From Mycolicibacterium stellerae (GTDB taxonomy: Bacteria; Actinomycetota; Actinomycetes; Mycobacteriales; Mycobacteriaceae): a stretch of 64,000 nucleotides of DNA. Position numbers and translations under genes: made by a program. The stretch lies in NCBI RefSeq assembly GCF_003719305.1, contig NZ_RARC01000002.1, positions 372,001 through 436,000 on the forward strand, given 5' to 3'. This document shows positions 42,896-50,654 of the stretch, one piece after another. The notes under the pieces are model-generated. The model was not told the DNA's origin and searched no databases. It saw only the letters and a list, made by a program, of their open reading frames with translations. Numbering within the stretch: the stretch's first letter is position 1; the number at the start of each line of letters is the position of its first letter.

Positions 42896-43848
42896 CCCGG
42901 CCATTCACCCCACCGGCCGACATCCGCGACGTGACCTTGCGCGACGGACTTCAGCTCACCTCCAAGAGCCTGCCCACCGAGCGCAAGGTGCAGATCATCC
43001 GCGAGCTGCTGGCACTCGGCATGCCCGCGCTGGAGATCGGTTCGATGGCGCGCCCGGACCTCGTCCCCCCGCTCGCCGACACACTCGACGTCGTCGCCGC
43101 GCTGCAACCCGACGAACTGGCCCGGTGCTGGATATGGGTGGCCACCCCGATGCACATCGAAAAGGCCGCGGCCGCAGGCGCACGCAACTTCCAATACTGC
43201 TTCTCGGCTTCGGATTCGCACAACAAGGCCAACATCGGCCGATCGACCGAGGACAGCGTCGCGGCGATGCCCGACGCAGTGCGCATCAGCGAGGAAGTCG
43301 GCGGCGCGATCCAGCTGTGCATCGCCACCGCGTTCACCTGCCCCTTCGAGGGAGTGACCGATCCGGAGCGCGTCATCGCCATCGCGGCGGACCCACGCAC
43401 CGAGGGCGCAGCGGACATAGTCGTCTGCGACACCATCGGCCAGGCGATACCAACGCAGGTCACCGACCTGGTCCACGGGATTCGGGAGCGAACTCCGCAG
43501 CGCCGCATCGTCTTCCACGGCCACGACACCTGGGGACTCGGAGTGGCGAACACCCTGGCCGCGATCGCGGCCGGCGCCAGGATGGTCGACGGGTCACTCG
43601 GCGGCCTCGGTGGCTGCCCCTTCGCCCCTGGCGCAAGCGGCAACACCTCGACCGAGGATCTTCTGTTCGCAACCCGTCCCGCGTGGTTCACGCCGTCTAC
43701 GCTGGCGTCGATGATCGAGATCACCGACAAGCTGCTGGCGGAACTGGATGAGCCGAACCGCTCCCGATCCGCACAGGGCGCGCGGTCAAAATCGTCGGCA
43801 TTCGAGTGGGTCATCGGTGACGGCCAGCAGGCATGCGGTGACGGATAG
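42892..43848 (+). CDS. HMG-CoA lyase-like enzyme
   Basis: 318 residues, the DRE-TIM metallolyase family. The metal/active-site loop DVTLRDGLQ is at 13-21, the histidine pair lies in FHGHDTWGLGVAN (about 208-210), and the catalytic Cys lies in GLGGCPFAPGASGN. It cleaves HMG-CoA or a similar 3-hydroxy-3-methyl acyl-CoA to acetyl-CoA (or analogue) and a keto acid. The upstream CoA-transferase would make the substrate. The last 35 residues are a low-similarity tail rich in Ser/Ala. An 11-base overlap couples it to the next gene. Confidence 0.88.
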   Translation: MTRPFTPPADIRDVTLRDGLQLTSKSLPTERKVQIIRELLALGMPALEIGSMARPDLVPPLADTLDVVAALQPDELARCWIWVATPMHIEKAAAAGARNFQYCFSASDSHNKANIGRSTEDSVAAMPDAVRISEEVGGAIQLCIATAFTCPFEGVTDPERVIAIAADPRTEGAADIVVCDTIGQAIPTQVTDLVHGIRERTPQRRIVFHGHDTWGLGVANTLAAIAAGARMVDGSLGGLGGCPFAPGASGNTSTEDLLFATRPAWFTPSTLASMIEITDKLLAELDEPNRSRSAQGARSKSSAFEWVIGDGQQACGDG

Positions 43849-44836
43849 GCCCAACTTTTTCGTGACCTACCCCATCCCCGAACCGGGGATGGGGTCGCTG
43901 CGCGCCGCGGGTCTGGTGCATGTGCCCGAAGAGCAGCCGTCGGCCGAGGAACTGCGCGACGCCTGCGCGTCCGGCGACTTCGACGTCGTGGTCGCCCAAC
44001 TGTCCGACCGTTTCGACGCCGATCTGCTCGGCGCGGCGAAGCTGGCCGGAATCTCCAACTACGCGGTCGGCTACGACAACATCGACGTGCCCGCCGCGAC
44101 CGGGCACGGCATCCTCGTCGGCAACACACCTGGTGTGCTCACCGACGCGACGGCCGATCTGGCGATGCTGCTGATCCTTGCCACCGCACGGCGCGCAATC
44201 GAAGCCGACCAGTTCACCCGGTCGGGTCAGTTCACCGGGTGGAAGCCCGAACTGCTTCTCGGTCAAGATGTTTCGGGGGCGACGCTCGGCCTCGCCGGAT
44301 TCGGGCGGATAGCGCGCGCCACCGCGCAACGCGCTGTCGCGTTCGGCATGGAGGTGACGTTCTGCTCGCATCCACCCGCGGGGCGAACAGTCACCGATGC
44401 GGAACTGGCGGACCTGCCCTACCCGGTCCGCCAGGTCGGCTGGGCCGAACTCGTCGAACGCAGCGACTTCCTGTCGGTCCACATTCCTCTTGCCCCGTCC
44501 ACCAGGCATCTGATCGGCGCGAGAGCCCTTGCGGCGATGAAGCCGACCGCGATTCTCGTGAACACCGCACGCGGGCCGATCGTCGACGAGAACGCCCTCG
44601 TCGACACGCTGCGCAACGGCCACCTCGCAGGCGCCGGACTCGACGTGTACGAACACGAGCCTCTCCTCGCCCCCGGCCTCGCCGACCTGCCCAACGTCGT
44701 GCTCTTGCCGCACCTCGGAAGCGCGACGACGAAGGTGCGGGCGCGGATGGCAGAATTGTGCGCCGGCAACGCCGTTGCCATCGCACACGGCCAGGTTCCC
44801 CCGCACTGTGTGAACCCGGAGGCGGTAACAAAATGA
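43838..44836 (+). CDS. D-2-hydroxyacid dehydrogenase (GyaR type)
   Basis: 332 residues. The NAD-binding motif LGLAGFGRIARATAQRA is near residues 150-165, the catalytic Arg in VNTARGPIVDENAL, the Glu in YEHEP, and the His in LLPHLGSATTKVRARM. It reduces 2-oxo acids such as glyoxylate or hydroxypyruvate, or oxidises the matching D-hydroxyacids. GTG 43838 overlaps the lyase by 11 bases and fits the family N-terminus; GTG 43814 or the longer frame are possible. It may handle an alpha-keto product of the lyase. Confidence 0.85.
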   Translation: MTDRPNFFVTYPIPEPGMGSLRAAGLVHVPEEQPSAEELRDACASGDFDVVVAQLSDRFDADLLGAAKLAGISNYAVGYDNIDVPAATGHGILVGNTPGVLTDATADLAMLLILATARRAIEADQFTRSGQFTGWKPELLLGQDVSGATLGLAGFGRIARATAQRAVAFGMEVTFCSHPPAGRTVTDAELADLPYPVRQVGWAELVERSDFLSVHIPLAPSTRHLIGARALAAMKPTAILVNTARGPIVDENALVDTLRNGHLAGAGLDVYEHEPLLAPGLADLPNVVLLPHLGSATTKVRARMAELCAGNAVAIAHGQVPPHCVNPEAVTK

Positions 44837-45621
44837 CCGAGGCTGAGGGGCCCGCGGCGTCGTCGAAACAGCAACCGCTGCTGGTGCTCGGCAAGATCAC
44901 CGAGATTCTCGATGCGTTTACGCTGACGCGGCCCGACATGAGCCTTGGCGAGATACAGCAGGCGACCGGCCTGCCCACGTCAACCGTCCAGCGACTCGTG
45001 AGCAACATGGTCACCCAAGGTCTACTAGACCGCCAGGGGGACCGGATTCGCATCGGCGTGCGCATGTCGTACTGGGCAGCGACAGCGCTGAAGGATCTCG
45101 ACGTGCTGGCCGTGGTGAACCCGGTCCTCAAGAAGATCCGCGACGAGACCGGAGAGACGGCGTGCTTCTTCAAGGTCGAGCAGACCTACCGGGTCTGCGT
45201 CGCGGTTGCCGAAACCCACCATGCGCTGCGCCGAGACATGTACGTGGGCAAGGTCATCCCCCTGCACGTCGGCTCGGCATCCCGGGTGCTTCTGGCGTGG
45301 AACCCCGAACTCGCCGAGCAGGTGCTTGCCGCGCCTCTGCAACCGATGACCGACTTCACGGTCACCAGCCCCGAAGAACTGCGCGCGCTCATCGCGCAGG
45401 CGAAGGCCGACGGTTATGCCATCACTACCGGCGAACGGGAGGATTCGGCGTCGGGGCTGTCCGCGCCGGTGTTCGACGCGGCCGGCGACATTCTGGGCGC
45501 GATCACCATCAGCGGACCGACGATTCGGATGCCGCATTCGCAATGCGAGGCGTGGATCGACCTTGCGGTCGGTCACGCCGAGCAGGTCACTCGGACCATC
45601 GGCGGCCGCCTTCCGCACTGA
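44833..45621 (+). CDS. IclR-family transcriptional regulator
   Basis: 262 residues. The winged helix-turn-helix (about 38-62: LGEIQQATGLPTSTVQRLVSNM) is followed by the IclR effector domain with VIPLHVGSASRVLLAW and ITTGEREDSASGLSAPVFDAAG. ATG 44833 overlaps the dehydrogenase stop by 4 bases, so the regulator is made from the operon it probably controls. The last 35 bases overlap the convergent hydrolase gene. Confidence 0.87.
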   Translation: MTEAEGPAASSKQQPLLVLGKITEILDAFTLTRPDMSLGEIQQATGLPTSTVQRLVSNMVTQGLLDRQGDRIRIGVRMSYWAATALKDLDVLAVVNPVLKKIRDETGETACFFKVEQTYRVCVAVAETHHALRRDMYVGKVIPLHVGSASRVLLAWNPELAEQVLAAPLQPMTDFTVTSPEELRALIAQAKADGYAITTGEREDSASGLSAPVFDAAGDILGAITISGPTIRMPHSQCEAWIDLAVGHAEQVTRTIGGRLPH

Positions 45622-46717
45622 GTGCGCCTAGAAACCTCTCGGAGGCGGTCTGCACGCCCCTGGCAAAGAGATGGCCGACATGGCTTCCCTTATGCCAGAA
45701 CAGCTCTCCTCCCCATCGCTCGTGCAGCTGTTGGGCGGGTTCACGCATCGCCATCCTGTCGTGCCACGCGCCGACGATGAGGCGTCCGCGCGGAGGTGCT
45801 GTCGGTGCGACGACGGTGTGGTCGACCGCGGACGCGATGGCCGCCACCGTATCCGAGCCCAGCAGGTCGATGGTGTCGTTCACCGACGGGCCCCACCGAC
45901 CGAGATGTTGGGAGATCATCGCGTTCAGGCCGAGGATCGGCGTGTACACCGCGACGCCGTCGACATCCTCGAAGTGCGAAACCAGTGCCGCCACCGGGCT
46001 TCCCATGGAAACGCCGGACACCGCCATCACGGTCGACTGCGGTCGCAGCCAAGCCACAAGCGCGCGGACCTCGGAGACGGCGCGCATCATCCCGGCGACA
46101 TTGGTCAGCGGGTCCATGTTCGGATAGGGCGGCCACGCCGTGCGCCGTGATCCGTGGCCCGGCTGAATCGGCAGGGCGATGTTGAAGCCGAGTTCGTCGC
46201 GGATTCGCCGGGCCCTGGAGAACAGCAGGTCTATCGGCTGGCCCTGACCGGCACCGTGCACCCACACCAGCCACGGCCTGCGGTCGTCTCCCGTCCGGTA
46301 CAGGTGCGCGACCGCGGTTGCGGGCCCGCCGAGGCCGGCTGCGGCAAGCGAGTCCGGCAGCACGGGAACGTGTTCGAACTTCAGCTTCTCGTACGTCAGC
46401 CGGCCAAGCCGTTGCGACCGAATCGACTTCACGTTCAAGGGTTCCGGGACCGGATGGGCCCGCTCGACGCCCAGTGCGGAGAGCTCCTCGGCGGCGGCCT
46501 CGCACGATTCCAGCGACCGCTCCAGCTTGGGTGGCGGCGCCGTCAGCGTCATCCCGGACAGCGCCAGTTCGTCGAGCATCACCTCGCCGAGCTGGCGTGT
46601 ACCGGTCGGCGACAACGGCTTCCAGTCTCCGGAGCTTCTCAGCGCGGCGTGTGCACGCGGCAACACGCCGGCGAAATCCCGACCGATCCGATAAGCGCGT
46701 TCCGAAGCCTTCATCAC
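45587..46717 (-). CDS. Alpha/beta hydrolase
   Basis: 376 residues. The nucleophile elbow is SGVSMGSPVA with Ser in GVSMG (about residue 236), the oxyanion region HGAGQGQPIDLLF is near 156, the acid is in WHDRMAM and the base His in GSHVGH. The N-terminal 100 residues are a helical extension not typical of small esterases. It should hydrolyse an ester or lactone, consistent with the BVMO-like gene upstream, which could produce one. GTG 46717 and ATG 46714 both overlap the flavoprotein stop. Confidence 0.83.
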   Translation of the reverse strand: MMKASERAYRIGRDFAGVLPRAHAALRSSGDWKPLSPTGTRQLGEVMLDELALSGMTLTAPPPKLERSLESCEAAAEELSALGVERAHPVPEPLNVKSIRSQRLGRLTYEKLKFEHVPVLPDSLAAAGLGGPATAVAHLYRTGDDRRPWLVWVHGAGQGQPIDLLFSRARRIRDELGFNIALPIQPGHGSRRTAWPPYPNMDPLTNVAGMMRAVSEVRALVAWLRPQSTVMAVSGVSMGSPVAALVSHFEDVDGVAVYTPILGLNAMISQHLGRWGPSVNDTIDLLGSDTVAAIASAVDHTVVAPTAPPRGRLIVGAWHDRMAMREPAQQLHERWGGELFWHKGSHVGHLFARGVQTASERFLGALSAEGGRRWSE

Positions 46718-48333
46718 GCGAGCTTGAATCCCGTGTAGCCGGCCTCGGCGACCTCGTCACACCGTCGGCGATACTCCGGAATTCCTCCCGTGTAGCCCAT
46801 GTACATCCGTTGCTTGCCTGGCACGTTTCCGCCGTTGTACCAGGAGTTGCAGGACGGGTGGACGAGCACGGTGGGCGCGACGAGGGACGTGATGTGCTCG
46901 ATCCATTCCCGCTGCGCATCGGGCAGCGCTTCGATGGTCTGATAGTCGTTGGTGCGCAGATGGCTGATGCAGTCACCGATCCACTCGACGTGCTGTTCCA
47001 GTGCGGCGACGAAATTGCTTGCAGGCGCGGGGCTTCCTGGGGCCTGGACGATGAAGAGGTTGGGGAAGCCCGCGACCGCCAGCCCGAGGTAACACAGTGG
47101 ACCGTCGGTCGCCCAGAAGTCCTTGAGCGACATGCCGTCACGGCCGCGGATGTCGATGCGGCTGAGCGCCCCTGTCATCGCGTCGAAGCCGGTGGCGTAG
47201 ATGATGACGTCGAGATCATAGGAGCCCTGCTCGGTCTCGATGCCGGTCGGCGCCACCGCACGAATCGGACCCTTGCGAAGGTCGACGAGGGTGACGTTGT
47301 CCCGGTTGAAGGTCTCGTAGTAGCCCTGATCGATGATCGGGCGCTTGCATCCGAAGGGATGAGTAGACGACAGCGACGCCGCGGTGTCGGGGTCGCTGAC
47401 GATCCGTCCCACCGCCTCGCCGTAGAGCTTGGCCGCCATCTCGCTGGACTCGATGTCGAAGAACACGTCGCCCCAGCTGAGGGCGCCCATGATGCCGTTC
47501 TGTTCGACGGCTCGTACCTGGTCTTCCCGCGACGCGGTCTTAAGCGGCGGATTGGCCATCATCTGGAACATCACCGAGAAGGCCGACAGCCGAGCCGCCC
47601 CGATCGGATGTTCTCGTTGCGCGGCGCGGATCTCGCCGTAGTTGGCCTTCATCTCGTCAAACTCGCCCGGCTCGAACGCGCGGACCTGCCACGGCAGGGT
47701 GTAGGCGGGTGAGCGCTGAAACACGGTGAGGTGCTCGACGTCCTTGGCGACCGCCGGGATCAGCTGCACGCCGGTCGAGCCGGTGCCGATGACGCCGACG
47801 CGCTTGCCGGCGAGGTCGACGTCATGCCTGGGCCAGCGACTGGTGAACAACGAGGTGCCCGCGAATGTGTCCATGCCGGGGATGTCGGGTTCCAGCGGCG
47901 CGGAGAGAATGCCTGAGGCGGCGACCACGAACGGCGCGCTGAACTCCTCCCCCGCTTCGGTTTTCACCGTCCATGTCGCCGTGTGTTCATCGAAGGTCAT
48001 CGAGGTGACCGCGGTGTTGAACCTGATGTCGCGGCGGAGGTCGAGTCGGTCGGCGACGAAGTTGAGGTACGCCTCGATCTCGGGCTGGGCGGCCATCGTC
48101 TCCGTCCACACCCACTCCTGCTGGATCTCGTCGGAGAAGCTGTAGGAGTATTCGATGCTCTCGATGTCGCAGCGCGCGCCGGGATACCGGTTGAACAACC
48201 ATGTTCCGCCGACCTTGTCGGCCCGCTCGACGACCACCGGCCGCAGCCCAAGCTCTCGAAGCCGATGCAAGGCGTACAGGCCGGAGAACCCGGCACCGAT
48301 GACGATCGCGTCGAAGCGACCTCGAAAAACCAC
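46714..48333 (-). CDS. Flavin-containing monooxygenase, Baeyer-Villiger type, altered fingerprint
   Basis: 539 residues. The FAD motif is VIGAGFSGLYALHRL, followed by VGGTWLFNRYPGARCD, the second BVMO marker, and the NADPH loop VGVIGTGSTGVQLIP. The type I fingerprint FxGxxxHxxxWP is present as FAGTSLFTSRWP, with Phe where the His should be. A late ATGF segment (VIIYATGFDA) is present. It inserts oxygen into a ketone or oxygenates a heteroatom. The start at GTG 48333 follows AAGGAGG; the adjacent GTG 48336 is too close to it. Coupled by 4 bases to the hydrolase. Confidence 0.86.
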   Translation of the reverse strand: MVFRGRFDAIVIGAGFSGLYALHRLRELGLRPVVVERADKVGGTWLFNRYPGARCDIESIEYSYSFSDEIQQEWVWTETMAAQPEIEAYLNFVADRLDLRRDIRFNTAVTSMTFDEHTATWTVKTEAGEEFSAPFVVAASGILSAPLEPDIPGMDTFAGTSLFTSRWPRHDVDLAGKRVGVIGTGSTGVQLIPAVAKDVEHLTVFQRSPAYTLPWQVRAFEPGEFDEMKANYGEIRAAQREHPIGAARLSAFSVMFQMMANPPLKTASREDQVRAVEQNGIMGALSWGDVFFDIESSEMAAKLYGEAVGRIVSDPDTAASLSSTHPFGCKRPIIDQGYYETFNRDNVTLVDLRKGPIRAVAPTGIETEQGSYDLDVIIYATGFDAMTGALSRIDIRGRDGMSLKDFWATDGPLCYLGLAVAGFPNLFIVQAPGSPAPASNFVAALEQHVEWIGDCISHLRTNDYQTIEALPDAQREWIEHITSLVAPTVLVHPSCNSWYNGGNVPGKQRMYMGYTGGIPEYRRRCDEVAEAGYTGFKLA

Positions 48334-48380
48334 CACGCCTCCTTGCGCCGCCGTTCCTCCGCGAAACTGCCGAAAACTAT

Positions 48381-48387
48381 ACTGTAA
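48381..48387. promoter_or_regulatory. Half-site ACTGTAA of the TACTGTAA-N3-TTACAGTA operator
   Basis: The left arm TACTGTAA (48380-48387) is intact in the gap between the divergent flavoprotein (48333) and Rieske (48427) genes. The partner arm three bases on (CTTCCGT, 48391-48397) matches only 4 of 7 positions. Probably a weak version of the 52361 and 57091 operators. Confidence 0.4.
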
Positions 48388-48426
48388 TATCTTCCGTTGG
48401 CTAGGTTGACGACCCAGGAGGCCCGT

Positions 48427-49425
48427 GTGAAAGTCCCCTTCACCTGGAAGGTCACCGGCTGGTTCATGGTCGGCTGGTCGGCCGAATTCACGGCAGGCGA
48501 GACGCGACCGCTGCGGTATTTCGGTGAGGACCTGGTCGCCTATCGCGACGAGGCCGGTGAACTGCACGTGCTGTCGGGGCACTGCCGCCACCTCGGCGCT
48601 CACATCGGACACGGCGGCAAAGTGGTCGGCGACTGCGTCGAATGCCCGTTCCATGGCTGGCGATGGGGCCCGGACGGCACCAACCGCTACATCCCCTATC
48701 AGCCCGACCGCCCGAACAAGGCGCTACGGCTGCACGTGTATCCCGTGCGCGAACAGTACGGCTGCGTGTTCGTCTGGCACCAACCCGACGGCAAGGAGCC
48801 GCAATGGGAGATGCCCGACCTCTTTCACAAGTTCCCGCAATTCCCGACGGAACCGGACGCGTATTACCGTCCGTACCCAGAGTTTTCGCGCCGCGCCGAG
48901 CACGAACCCGTACATCCGCAGATCGTGGCCGAGAACGGACCCGACAGCGCCCACTTTCGCTACGTGCACGGTGCGACGGTGACGCCGGTGTGCCTCACCT
49001 GGGAGGCCGTCGACGAGGAATGGCGCTTCCTCACCGGCTGGCCCGACGCCCGCAGCGACGACCCGGACAAGATGGCGCTCTACATTCACAGCCACTTCTC
49101 CGGGCTCGGCTTCGCGATCAGTGCGTTCGAGGGGTCGTCCAACCACCGGCTGATCTTCGCCTGCACCCCCGTCGAGGACGGGTACTCGGACATGTTCTAT
49201 TCGGTTTGGTGGCCGCGGCTTCCTGGCGACATCTCCGACGTGCCGCCAGACTCGGTGCGCGAGAAGGTCGAGCGCCAGTTCCTCGGGACCGTGTGGGACG
49301 ACCTCAACATCTGGCGCTACCAGGAGTACGTCGAACACCCCGCGCTGTCCAAGGTGGACGCGAAACCCTATATGGCCATGCGGAAGTGGGCCACGCAGTT
49401 CTACGAGGCGCCCGCATCGGTATGA
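48427..49425 (+). CDS. Rieske non-heme iron oxygenase (KshA-like)
   Basis: 332 residues. The Rieske ligands are C53, H55, C73 and H76 in the C-x-H-x17-C-x2-H pattern. The mononuclear iron ligands H176 and H181 lie in DSAHFRYVHGA. Length and layout resemble 3-ketosteroid 9-alpha-hydroxylase oxygenase (KshA) and related single-component-type monooxygenases. It hydroxylates a cyclic substrate with electrons from a reductase (KshB type) that is not in the window. GTG 48427 has AGGAGG 5 bases upstream. First gene of a plus-strand operon with the isochorismatase-fold, thioesterase and FadD genes. Confidence 0.88.
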   Translation: MKVPFTWKVTGWFMVGWSAEFTAGETRPLRYFGEDLVAYRDEAGELHVLSGHCRHLGAHIGHGGKVVGDCVECPFHGWRWGPDGTNRYIPYQPDRPNKALRLHVYPVREQYGCVFVWHQPDGKEPQWEMPDLFHKFPQFPTEPDAYYRPYPEFSRRAEHEPVHPQIVAENGPDSAHFRYVHGATVTPVCLTWEAVDEEWRFLTGWPDARSDDPDKMALYIHSHFSGLGFAISAFEGSSNHRLIFACTPVEDGYSDMFYSVWWPRLPGDISDVPPDSVREKVERQFLGTVWDDLNIWRYQEYVEHPALSKVDAKPYMAMRKWATQFYEAPASV

Positions 49426-50036
49426 GAGTCGACCTCGCCGAAATCGCGGCGCCCGGCCACACGGCGATCGTCACGCAGGAGCTCCAGGGCGCCGTCGTCG
49501 GGCCCAACGCGGGCCTTGCAGTGCTCGCCAAGGAGGCGCAGAGGCAGGCGCTGCCCAACATCGGACGACTGCTCCCCGCAGCGCGCGACGCGGGTGTGCG
49601 CGTCGTGCACTGTCTGGTCCAGCGGCGACCCGACGGGCTGGGCGCAAACCACAATGCGCCGATCTTCACGATGGGACGAAAGCAGGTCGACATCAGCCCC
49701 GGCAGTGAGGGTGCCACGCTGCTCCCCGAATTCGGCCCTGCCCCAGACGATGTCGTGCTGCACAGGTGGCATGGTGTTGGCCCGATGGGCGGCACCGACC
49801 TCGACGTGATCCTGCGCAACCTCGGGGTGACGACGATCGTCGCCGTCGGCGTATCGGTCAACATCGCGATCACCAACCTCGTCATGGACGCGGTGAACGC
49901 CGCCTACCGCGTCGTCGTCCCGCGTGACGCCGTCGCGGGTATCCCCGCCGACTACGCCGACGCGATCATCGACAACACCATCTCGCTGTTGGCGACCGTC
50001 ACCACAACCGCAGATCTCCTGGCGGCGTGGACGTGA
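49422..50036 (+). CDS. Isochorismatase-fold protein lacking the usual catalytic triad
   Basis: 204 residues with the cysteine-hydrolase/isochorismatase fold: TAIVTQELQG at the start, LLPAARDAGVRVVHCLV, LHRWHGVGPMGGTDLDVILRNLGV and the GVSVNIAIT turn. In catalytic members these positions are Asp, Lys and Cys. Here they appear as E20, R115 and A149. The protein may therefore be a non-hydrolytic member, a binding protein, or use another residue. ATG 49422 overlaps the Rieske stop by 4 bases. It is one of the more unusual proteins of the island. Confidence 0.8.
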   Translation: MRVDLAEIAAPGHTAIVTQELQGAVVGPNAGLAVLAKEAQRQALPNIGRLLPAARDAGVRVVHCLVQRRPDGLGANHNAPIFTMGRKQVDISPGSEGATLLPEFGPAPDDVVLHRWHGVGPMGGTDLDVILRNLGVTTIVAVGVSVNIAITNLVMDAVNAAYRVVVPRDAVAGIPADYADAIIDNTISLLATVTTTADLLAAWT

Positions 50037-50647
50037 CGGACACCGGCCACGAGACCCGCGGCTTTCCGCCGATCGAACCCGTCGACGCGCCACCGGAGAT
50101 GGCCCGATTCATGACGGCGATGCGCAGGCTGCAGGACATCGCGGTGTCCACCGCGCCCGACGGCGATCTGTGGACCGACGGCGCGCGGCGCATCGAGGAG
50201 TTGTGCGAGCAGCTCGAGGTGCATCGGGCCCCGCAGGGCGTCGCCCCGGCAGGCAGGGCACTGCATCTGCCCGGGCTGGGTCATCCTCTGGTGCCGCCGT
50301 GGACCCTCGCCGAGTACGGGCCCGACGGCGTGATCATGCACGGACACTTCAGCCGTTTTCACGTCGGCGGGAACAACGCCGTCCACGGCGGAGTCATCCC
50401 GCTGTTCTTCGACTGGCACTTCGGCATGATCGTGTCCGCCGCGGACCGGCCCATCAGCCGGACCGCCTACCTTCACGTCGACTACAAGTTGGTGACCCCT
50501 ATCGACAAACCGCTCGTGTCACACGGCCGGATCGACAGAGTCGATGGGCGCAAGGCGTTCCTCACCGCGACGATGACCGACGGCGACGGCACCGTACTAT
50601 CCGAGGCAAGCGGCCTGATGATCAAGCTGTTGCCGCACCAACCCTGA
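50033..50647 (+). CDS. Hotdog-fold thioesterase (PaaI-like)
   Basis: 204 residues. The C-terminal 130 form a hotdog domain, with the active-site helix and loop in NNAVHGGVIPLFFDWHFG (about 119-136) and the TAYLHVDYKLVTPI strand. The first 80 residues are a helical extension. It should hydrolyse acyl- or aryl-CoA esters, releasing trapped CoA in the pathway that the FadD proteins feed. The GTG at 50033 gives a 4-base GTGA overlap with the preceding gene. Confidence 0.82.
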   Translation: MTDTGHETRGFPPIEPVDAPPEMARFMTAMRRLQDIAVSTAPDGDLWTDGARRIEELCEQLEVHRAPQGVAPAGRALHLPGLGHPLVPPWTLAEYGPDGVIMHGHFSRFHVGGNNAVHGGVIPLFFDWHFGMIVSAADRPISRTAYLHVDYKLVTPIDKPLVSHGRIDRVDGRKAFLTATMTDGDGTVLSEASGLMIKLLPHQP

Positions 50648-50654
50648 GGACCCG

